Shown one piece after another: positions 31,746 through 36,719 of a DNA stretch of 36,719 nt. A program made the translations under genes and the position numbers. The notes beneath the pieces are model-generated. The model saw only the letters and a program-made list of their open reading frames with translations, did no database searches and was not told where the DNA came from. The stretch covers positions 1 through 36,719 of the IMG/VR virus record IMGVR_UViG_3300043446_001841; one strand, 5' to 3'. The DNA comes from a virus. Each line of letters opens with the position of its first letter. Positions within the stretch are counted from its first letter, which is position 1.

Positions 31746-32242
31746 GGGGGTTGCTTGACCGCATTCGCGACAGAGTGATCGAGGTGGGCGACTGCTGGGA
31801 GTGGCAGGGCTCATTGCAAACAAACTCACCCGTGCCCACCATGAACTACGCAGGCAAGGTCAAGCCGGTGCGCAGACACTTGGCCGAGGAGATGGGGCTC
31901 AAGCTCGACGGGAAGCTGGCCACATACAAGTGCGGTAACCAGCTGTGCGTTCACCCTGATCACATCGCTGTGATCACACGCAAGCGACTGCAGCAACGCA
32001 TCGCCAAAGAGCAAAAGCACCAGCTCAACCCATTGCGGCGCAAGCAGCTGTCAGACATTGCACGCAAGAACGGGAAGTTAACGCTTGAGCAGGCGCACGC
32101 AATACGCGACGCCGAGGGGCCGCAAAGGGAAATAGCAAAGAGGTTTGGAGTGACGCAAGCGACCGTCAGCGTGATCAAGCGCGGCGTGAGCTGGCGTGAC
32201 TACACAAACCCATTCATTCAATTATTCGGGGGACTGAAATGA
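31742..32242 (+). CDS. HNH-type endonuclease with C-terminal HTH, 166 aa
   Basis: GTG 31742 overlaps the previous TGA; the in-frame stretch upstream is inside the previous gene. GDCWEWQGSLQTNSPV, RRHLAEEMG and CGNQLCVHPDHIA follow the HNH_3 'CWEW-G…R-H--AEE…C-N--C--PDHL' layout, although the usual 'CH' before CGN is replaced by YK. The C-terminus (AHAIRDAEGPQREIAKRFGV, then TQATVSVIKRG) is an HTH. It is probably a free-standing homing endonuclease; weak catalytic conservation leaves activity uncertain. Confidence 0.65.
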   Translation: MRGLLDRIRDRVIEVGDCWEWQGSLQTNSPVPTMNYAGKVKPVRRHLAEEMGLKLDGKLATYKCGNQLCVHPDHIAVITRKRLQQRIAKEQKHQLNPLRRKQLSDIARKNGKLTLEQAHAIRDAEGPQREIAKRFGVTQATVSVIKRGVSWRDYTNPFIQLFGGLK

Positions 32243-32715
32243 GCTTCATTATTGGTATTGATCCAGGCGCCGGCGGGGCCGTGGCCATCCTCGAGCGCAA
32301 CGGCACGCTGGTGCAGGTGTTTGACATGCCGGCCGTGGAGGTGATCGTAGGTGGCAAGGCCAAGCGCCGCGTCAGTCCCGAAATGCTTGCGGCCGAGCTG
32401 CGCATGTACAACGTCCACGGCACGGTCGCGTTTGTCGAGCAGGTGGGCGCCATGCCTGGCCAGGGCGTGAGCTCCATGTTTGCGTTTGGCGAGGCCTTTG
32501 GCCTGGTCAAGGGCGTGCTGGCAGGCATGTCGATCCCTTTCCAGACCGTTACGCCAGGCAAGTGGAAAAAGGCCCTGAACCTCAACTCAGGCAAGGACGG
32601 CGCACGCGCCAAGGCGGCCGCCCTGTGGCCAGAGATGGCGGGCGAGTTCAAGCGCGTGAAGGACGACGGGAAGGCCGAGGCAGCCTTGATTGGTCATTGG
32701 GGTTTAACCGGATAA
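32239..32715 (+). CDS. RuvC-like Holliday junction resolvase, 158 aa
   Basis: MSFIIGIDPGAGGAVAILER has Asp8. GTVAFVEQVGAMPGQGVSSM has Glu67 and the 'M-GQG-SSMF-FG' helix typical of phage RuvC-like proteins. VTPGKWKKAL and KDDGKAEAALIGHW carry the last acidic residues (Asp142/143, Glu147). It resolves branched DNA made during replication and recombination. Confidence 0.85.
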   Translation: MSFIIGIDPGAGGAVAILERNGTLVQVFDMPAVEVIVGGKAKRRVSPEMLAAELRMYNVHGTVAFVEQVGAMPGQGVSSMFAFGEAFGLVKGVLAGMSIPFQTVTPGKWKKALNLNSGKDGARAKAAALWPEMAGEFKRVKDDGKAEAALIGHWGLTG

Positions 32716-32736
32716 ATCTTTTTGTGTGCTGGTGTG

Positions 32737-32772
32737 TTTTTCTCAATGTTGTGTTACAGTCACCTCATCAAC
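32737..32772 (+). promoter_or_regulatory. Integrase upstream box (copy 2 of the shared element)
   Basis: About 26 of 36 bases match 27309-27344 without gaps, including TTTTCTCA, GTTG, TCAC and CATCAAC. TACAGT (32755-32760) aligns with the -10 of copy 1, but the -35 is poor (GTGTGT). This suggests an activator or repressor common to both promoters. Confidence 0.55.
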
Positions 32773-32791
32773 GGATTAACGAGGCACAACT

Positions 32792-33748
32792 ATGGCAATC
32801 AAGAAACGCGGCGACACCTACTGGATCGATGTCACTATCAACGGCAATCGCATCCGCGAATCCCTCAAGACCGACGACCCCAAGCAGGCCAGGGAGCTGC
32901 ACGACATCCGCAAGGGTGAGCTGTGGCGCACGCGCATGCTCAAGGAGCGCCCCAAGAAGACGTTCAAGGACGCCTGCGACCGCTGGTTGGTCGAGCGCTC
33001 ACACAAGGCGTCCATCGAGGACGATCGCCAGAAGATCGTCAAGCTCACGCCCATGATCGGCAGCAAGCTGCTGTCCGAGCTGGATCGTGACGCCCTCGAG
33101 GCCACCCTGCCGGCCGACACCAAGCCTGCCACCCGCAACCGTTACCGCGCCCTGTTGCGTGCGATCTTGCGCTGCGCTGAGCGTGAGTGGGACTGGCTGG
33201 ACAAGGCCCCTACCCTGCGCACCGAGGCTGAGCCACGCCGCCGGGTCGCATTCCTGACACGCGAACAAGCGGAAAGTCTTGTTTCACACCTACCGGAAAA
33301 GTATCGGTGTCTTGTCCGTTTCGCTTTGCTCACCGGATTGAGAAGATCGAATGTCCACGGCCTGCGCTGGGAAGACGTGAACCTGGCCGCCGGCATGGTG
33401 GTCGTGCATGCCGACCAGGCCAAGGCCCGCGAGCGCATCCTGGTGCCGCTCAACAGCCAAGCCAAGGCCATGCTCGAGGCCATGCCAGAGCCCCGTGAAG
33501 GCCTCGTTTTCAAGTGTCCTTTGCGCATATCGCCCACCACCTGGACGAACGCCTGCAAGCGCGCTGGCGTGCCTTGGTGTCGCTTCCATGACCTGCGCCA
33601 CACCTGGGCGTCGTGGCATGCGATGGCCGGCACGCCCATGTCGGTGCTGCAGGAGCTGGGCGGCTGGCATTCGGCCGAGATGGTGCGCAAGTATGCTCAC
33701 TTGGCGCCGGAGCATTTGGCGGCCGCCGCAGAGAAGGTCACGCTGTGA
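32792..33748 (+). CDS. int: Tyrosine integrase, 318 aa
   Basis: N-terminal arm-binding part (KKRGDTYWIDVTINGNRIRE), core-binding region ~55-145, catalytic domain from ~155. Catalytic residues: Arg184 (TGLRRSNV), Lys211 (ADQAKARERI), His266 and Arg269 (FHDLRHTW), His293 (GGWHS), Tyr301 (VRKYAHL). All are present. It integrates the phage at attP 34081-34124, just beyond one small gene. The same-strand box upstream suggests regulation with the early operon. Confidence 0.95.
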   Translation: MAIKKRGDTYWIDVTINGNRIRESLKTDDPKQARELHDIRKGELWRTRMLKERPKKTFKDACDRWLVERSHKASIEDDRQKIVKLTPMIGSKLLSELDRDALEATLPADTKPATRNRYRALLRAILRCAEREWDWLDKAPTLRTEAEPRRRVAFLTREQAESLVSHLPEKYRCLVRFALLTGLRRSNVHGLRWEDVNLAAGMVVVHADQAKARERILVPLNSQAKAMLEAMPEPREGLVFKCPLRISPTTWTNACKRAGVPWCRFHDLRHTWASWHAMAGTPMSVLQELGGWHSAEMVRKYAHLAPEHLAAAAEKVTL

Positions 33749-34074
33749 AAGACATCGAACAAATCAAGGCCCATGCACGGGCCATCAAGACCAAGCAACG
33801 CGAGGAGCTCGAGGACGCCGGGCAGCTGCTGGCCGCGCCTGGTTACCAGGTGGTGGTCATTCGCAAGCCGTGGCCGGTCGGGCGCCGAGGCATCGTCATC
33901 GGCCTGATTGGCACGTCGTTTTCACCGCGCGCCGTGATCGATTTCGACGGCACGTTTGCCGCGCTGCCGCTAGACGCAATCGCCCGCCACGCCGGAGCGA
34001 TCGACTGCGCCAAGGCACAAATAAGGCACAACGTCGCTTTGATCAAATTTCGAGGAGGGGAGTTTCTTGAATGA
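33745..34074 (+). CDS. 109-aa protein coupled to integrase
   Basis: GTG 33745 overlaps the int stop (GTGA). Helical N-terminus (KDIEQIKAHARAIKTKQREE), then an SH3/KOW-like beta part (GYQVVVIRKPWPVGRRGIVI, PRAVIDFDGTFAALPL). It does not look like a known excisionase, though position would permit a recombination-directionality role. Unassigned. Confidence 0.55.
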   Translation: MKDIEQIKAHARAIKTKQREELEDAGQLLAAPGYQVVVIRKPWPVGRRGIVIGLIGTSFSPRAVIDFDGTFAALPLDAIARHAGAIDCAKAQIRHNVALIKFRGGEFLE

Positions 34075-34080
34075 AATCAA

Positions 34081-34124
34081 TGGAGGCGGGGGTCGGAATC
34101 GAACCGGCGTACACGGATTTGCAG
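34081..34124 (-). other. attP core: 3' half of tRNA-Cys(GCA)
   Basis: Read on the minus strand, CTGCAAATCCGTGT, then ACGCCGGTTCGATTCC and GACCCCCGCCTCCA. This is the anticodon loop with GCA, T-arm (TTCGATT), acceptor strand and CCA of a tRNA-Cys. The 5' half is absent, so it is not a tRNA gene. The T-stem has a C-A mismatch, so the copy may differ slightly from the host. It is the expected integrase target. Confidence 0.8.
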
Positions 34125-34135
34125 TGGGATCGGCC

Positions 34136-34161
34136 AAAAAAATGCCCTGAAAATCAGGGCA
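34136..34161 (-). terminator. Intrinsic terminator of the lysis operon
   Basis: TGCCCTGA-AAA-TCAGGGCA (34143-34161) has a perfect 8-bp stem. Read on the minus strand it is followed by seven T (34142-34136). It ends the lysis transcript before attP and the convergent integrase operon. The remaining bases up to 34217 show no other feature. Confidence 0.85.
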
Positions 34162-34217
34162 CAAGGTTTTGGCAACTGCTCCGTGGCACAAGTCCACGGC
34201 ACAATTTTGGCACAGCG

Positions 34218-34682
34218 TCAGGACAGCAAAAGAGCACGCTCAGCCTCACGCCGACGCACCAGGCCGGGCAGCTGCCTGCCACCGCCTCGAGTCCACAGCA
34301 TCAGCTGCTCAGCAGCCCCCGCCCAGTCCCCTGCATTGACCTTGCGCCGCAGGGTTGAGGTCTGCAGCCGCCCCACCCCCAGGTTGTAGGCAAAGTCGAC
34401 AATTGCGTTCAGTTTGCGCCAGTCGTTGGCCTTGAGCGCCAGCGGCAAGAGGCCTGGGCACTGTCTGACAACGCCAGGCGCAAACCGGTTGAGCAGGTCA
34501 GACACCAGCATCATTCTGGCCGTAGGCTCGTCAATCGCGGGGTCAGTCATGGCCACCTTGCGCCCGTCCTGGTAGTAGGTCGAGCCATAGCCGATCGTCG
34601 GCACGCCAGCTGGGCAAAGGTACGGGGAAGATCGAAAGCCCTCAAAGCGCCGGCACAGCTCAGCGGCCAGCTCGACGTTCAT
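34218..34682 (-). CDS. GH24 endolysin (T4-type lysozyme), 154 aa
   Basis: ELCRRFEGFRSSPYLCPAGV, then PTIGYGSTYY. Catalytic Glu14, then Cys23 and Thr29 give E-8-C-5-T, the Cys variant of the E-8-D-5-T triad. The C-terminal lobe has LNAIVDFAYNLGVGRLQTST and the LWTRGGGRQLPGLVRRREAE motif usual for the family. No signal peptide, so release depends on a holin. It overlaps the holin candidate by ATGA. Confidence 0.92.
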   Translation of the reverse strand: MNVELAAELCRRFEGFRSSPYLCPAGVPTIGYGSTYYQDGRKVAMTDPAIDEPTARMMLVSDLLNRFAPGVVRQCPGLLPLALKANDWRKLNAIVDFAYNLGVGRLQTSTLRRKVNAGDWAGAAEQLMLWTRGGGRQLPGLVRRREAERALLLS

Positions 34683-35176
34683 GCCAGGCCGCGCTTGGCC
34701 AGGGTGCGGTCAAGAATCCAGTAGTTCACGACACCAGACAGCAGGGCCATGTCGTCGGCCGCCCACGTTTTGGTGAGCACCTCGGCCATGTTCTGGTTCA
34801 TTGAGTACGCCAACCACATTGCAGCGGTCTTGGCTGCGCCGTAGAGCAAGAGGACGTAGTAGGTCATCACCGGACGCACTGAGGCGCTCAGAGAGGCCGC
34901 AAAGCCGCCTGCGGCCTTGACCATTTCGGATTGCTGATTGATGGCTGCGGTGAAGGCGGTCATCGCGCCGGAGTCGATTGCCAGATCGCGCTGTGCGCCG
35001 ATCTCTTGCATCTTTTGTTGGCCGCGCACCTTCTCAAGGTCGCACTGCTTTTCAAACATTGCCAGCTCATGCTGGCGCTCGCTCTTCTTGTCGAGCCACT
35101 TGAGGAACTCGGGGGCAAGCCTGAACACGCCGCCGATCAATGACCCAACTACACCGCCACCAAGAAGTTCTAGCAT
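34679..35176 (-). CDS. Holin candidate (3TM type), 165 aa
   Basis: I chose ATG 35176 with GAGG upstream. MLELLGGGVVGSLIGGVFRL is a hydrophobic Gly-rich N-terminus, then a coiled coil (ERQHELAMFEKQCDLEKVRG). Two hydrophobic segments follow (PVMTYYVLLLYGAAKTAAMW, ALLSGVVNYWILD). This layout and position upstream of the endolysin fit the 'holin of 3TMs' family. It would permeabilise the inner membrane. Confidence 0.7.
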   Translation of the reverse strand: MLELLGGGVVGSLIGGVFRLAPEFLKWLDKKSERQHELAMFEKQCDLEKVRGQQKMQEIGAQRDLAIDSGAMTAFTAAINQQSEMVKAAGGFAASLSASVRPVMTYYVLLLYGAAKTAAMWLAYSMNQNMAEVLTKTWAADDMALLSGVVNYWILDRTLAKRGLA

Positions 35177-35183
35177 GTGCGCC

Positions 35184-35507
35184 TCACTTGTACTGCGCGA
35201 GGCCAAGTTTGACCGTGACGCCGACAACGACCAGGCCGCAAATGATCACCAGCAGTGACCACAGGCCCTTCTTTGCAATTTCGAGTTTCAGCTCGCGCCA
35301 GAACTCTGCTTCGGCCTTTGCGGCCCTGACTTTTTCTTCGTGAAAACGGCGGTGGCCTTCAAAGTCCGTTGAGCCATCTTCTGTCGTTGCAAACGCGTTG
35401 TGAATCTGTTTCACCTCGCGCATGAGCTCATCGAACTTGCGATCGATGTGGTCACTGTCATGCTGAGATAAAGAAACCTCAGTTTGCTTCTTGTCCGTCT
35501 CCAACAT
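35184..35507 (-). CDS. 107-aa lysis-cassette protein with C-terminal TM
   Basis: ATG 35507 with GGAGCAGG upstream. A coiled region (HDSDHIDRKFDELMREVKQI), the motif FEGHRRFHEEKVRAAKAEAE, and a single TM helix near the C-terminus (LWSLLVIICGLVVVGVTVKL). Common next to holins in phages; a co-holin or holin regulator is likely but unproven. It overlaps the previous gene. Confidence 0.65.
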   Translation of the reverse strand: MLETDKKQTEVSLSQHDSDHIDRKFDELMREVKQIHNAFATTEDGSTDFEGHRRFHEEKVRAAKAEAEFWRELKLEIAKKGLWSLLVIICGLVVVGVTVKLGLAQYK

Positions 35508-35661
35508 TTGCCTGCTCCATCGATTTCTTGGGCAGCTGTTCTTCGGCTTGTTGGCGAATCTTTGCGCACAGAGGCCACACGTTGCTGCTGGTGGGCATCT
35601 GGCCAAGCAAGTTGAGGGTCGCGTTAACTTCGTCGAGTGACAGCTTTAAATTGATTTCCAT
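35479..35661 (-). CDS. 60-aa conserved lysis-cassette protein
   Basis: MEINLKLSLDEVNATLNLLG, then MPTSSNVWPLCAKIRQQAEE. The 'LDEVN-IL-LLGQ-PT…V-PL--KI-QQAE-Q' pattern recurs in small proteins near phage tail-fibre and lysis genes; function unknown. GGAG precedes ATG 35661. The 58-nt gap upstream holds GCGAT-t-ATCGC (35708-35718). Confidence 0.65.
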   Translation of the reverse strand: MEINLKLSLDEVNATLNLLGQMPTSSNVWPLCAKIRQQAEEQLPKKSMEQANVGDGQEAN

Positions 35662-35719
35662 GCGTTCTCCGATAGGTTGTCGTGGGTTGAGGTTTTATTT
35701 TTGTGTCGCGATTATCGCA

Positions 35720-36037
35720 TCATGCCGCCCAAGGCAAAGGCGGTTGAGTCACGGGGGGATTCACCTGATTGTCAATTTGTTGTTGAACGGCGGCCTCAGT
35801 CGCTTCTTTGTCTACGCCGCTCGCCCAGCACCAACCAAGCACTTGCTCTTGCGTCAGTTGGTCATAAGGCGTGAATTGACCTTCCGGCTGACTAAACGAA
35901 CACGTCGAATACACGCTGGCTGAATGCTCGCCGTCCTGGCCGGCACAAGTCCAATGAGCCGTGATGACGACGTCGGTGTACTGGCCCTCAGAGGGTTTGC
36001 AATTGAGCGCGGTGATTGTCCAAGTAATTGTTGTCAT
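35720..36037 (-). CDS. 105-aa tail-associated protein
   Basis: ATG 36037 with AAAGGAA. MTTITWTITALNCKPSEGQY, YTDVVITAHWTCAGQD and FTPYDQLTQEQVLGWCWASG form a recognised, unassigned phage family (DUF7936-like). The beta-rich N-terminal half and the 'F-PYDQLT-EQVLGW' helix are its marks. It is encoded just after the fibre and may be a fibre chaperone or cap. Confidence 0.65.
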   Translation of the reverse strand: MTTITWTITALNCKPSEGQYTDVVITAHWTCAGQDGEHSASVYSTCSFSQPEGQFTPYDQLTQEQVLGWCWASGVDKEATEAAVQQQIDNQVNPPVTQPPLPWAA

Positions 36038-36054
36038 GGTGGTTCCTTTCAAAA

Positions 36055-36719
36055 TTAAGCGTTGGCAATGGTGGTGATAGTGCCGGAAGAGCCGCGATAT
36101 TTAAGCGCGCCGCTTTGGACATACAAGAAACCACCGCCGGAGGGGTTGGCGGCAGGCACAGAGCTCGAGTTGGCGATGAACAAGTTGGTGTTTGCGTCGA
36201 TGCTCACTTTTTCGGAGCCGTTCGACATGATCAACTTGTCGCTGCTGTTGTACAGCGACCAGTAGCCTGTGTTGCCGGAATTGTAGAGGGCGATGCCGTA
36301 GCCGCTGCGAATGTGCTGGTCGCCTACAACGGTGAACTTAGCGCCGGTGCTAGAAGTCGTCCCCACCAGCAAGTTACCGCTGGAGTCGATACGCATCTTT
36401 TCTGATGAGCCGTTGGTTCTGAAAATCAAACCGCCGCCAGTAAGCCTTGCATCTAAATAAGCGTTTGTTCCATCAGAAGTCAACTGCCCTTCAGGTGCAC
36501 CGGCTGTTCCAAATGCTGATGTACCCGCTACAAAAAATTTAGCTGATGCTGGATTTCCTGTTGTACCAACTAGCACATTACCGCTGGAGTCGATACGCAT
36601 ACGCTCTGTGTTGGCGGTAATCATTGTCATTGAGCCACCAGTATTTGTTAGATACATATTGTTATCTGAAGTCGAATACAATCTCAGATATGCGTTGGCA
36701 TTGCCTGAAACAATAGTGA
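36055..36719 (-). CDS. Tail fibre, C-terminal part (open at the right edge)
   Basis: The frame is open from 36719 (TIVSGNANAYLRLYSTSDNN) to the stop at 36055. It contains ERMRIDSSGNVLVGTTGNPA, EKMRIDSSGNLLVGTTSST and a second fold with IRSGYGIALYNSGNTGYWSL. It ends GSSGTITTIANA. Its first ~100 residues repeat the module at the left edge, so it continues the gene that starts at 1547. No S74 domain is present here. An apparent internal start near 36681 is only a window-edge effect. Confidence 0.85.
   Translation of the reverse strand, partial: TIVSGNANAYLRLYSTSDNNMYLTNTGGSMTMITANTERMRIDSSGNVLVGTTGNPASAKFFVAGTSAFGTAGAPEGQLTSDGTNAYLDARLTGGGLIFRTNGSSEKMRIDSSGNLLVGTTSSTGAKFTVVGDQHIRSGYGIALYNSGNTGYWSLYNSSDKLIMSNGSEKVSIDANTNLFIANSSSVPAANPSGGGFLYVQSGALKYRGSSGTITTIANA
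36413..36719. repeat. Fibre module copy B
   Basis: Matches 1-307 at offset 36412 without gaps. The last 127 bp (36593-36719) are identical to 181-307. Confidence 0.9.

Noticed and set aside
32716-32736. Intrinsic terminator after the resolvase
   Set aside because: A T-run is present, but I could find no stable stem before it.
34081-34124. A tRNA-Cys gene
   Set aside because: Only the anticodon loop, T-arm and acceptor 3' strand are present; upstream sequence does not form a D-arm or a 5' acceptor strand, so it is an attachment core.
35708-35718. GCGAT-t-ATCGC as a second repressor operator
   Set aside because: It shares half-sites with 26617-26632, but the spacer is 1 instead of 6 bp, so the same protein is unlikely to bind both.
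36593-36719. True terminal direct repeat of a linear phage chromosome
   Set aside because: The matching copy starts 181 bases inside the left edge, lies in a coding module, and the flanks are diverged copies; an assembly or module repeat explains it better.

Overview
The window is the nearly complete genome of a temperate, short-tailed (podovirus-type) bacteriophage, or its excised prophage, cut open inside its tail-fibre gene. Several things point to a betaproteobacterial (Burkholderiales-like) host. Gene style and GC-rich codon use fit. The putative attP also carries a 44-nt copy of the 3' half of a tRNA-Cys(GCA) gene ending in CCA. Host identity is an inference. No stretch longer than about 300 bases lacks a gene; the largest gap is 22599-22841.

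Layout. The minus strand from about 26595 down to 1, continuing at the right edge from 36719 to 34218, is one long leftward programme. It starts with a small HTH regulator, then a primase-helicase and seven tiny genes stitched together by 4-nt ATGA overlaps. A repeat-and-hairpin region (22629-22836) follows. Then come packaging (TerS-like, TerL), portal, several head-associated proteins, scaffold and major capsid protein. After these lie an Ig-like decoration candidate, an adaptor, a tail-hub/nozzle protein, a GNAT acetyltransferase, a helical-repeat protein with an S74-type chaperone end, three ejection-type proteins and the tail fibre. The fibre runs off the left edge, and its C-terminal end re-enters at the right edge. 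Lysis genes (holin candidates and a GH24 endolysin with an E-8-C-5-T triad) and an intrinsic terminator follow.

The plus strand from 26675 to 34074 carries the lysogeny repressor, small early genes and an NrdR-like zinc ribbon. It also carries a DUF3310 protein and a recombination module: Sak4-type ATPase, DUF669 SSB-like protein, Cas4-like PD-(D/E)XK nuclease and RuvC-like resolvase. A lipoprotein, an HNH-type endonuclease and a tyrosine integrase complete it. The integrase operon and the lysis operon converge on the terminator and attP at 34081-34161. Integration there would put int at one prophage end and the endolysin at the other.

Most noteworthy: (i) a shared 36-bp promoter/operator-like box in front of both the early rightward operon and the integrase; (ii) a GATGCA iteron cluster around a 13-bp hairpin upstream of the terminase genes; (iii) three protein repeat systems (22-aa, 18-aa and fibre modules); (iv) the two window ends sharing a fibre module, identical over exactly 127 bp and diverged over the adjacent 180 bp.
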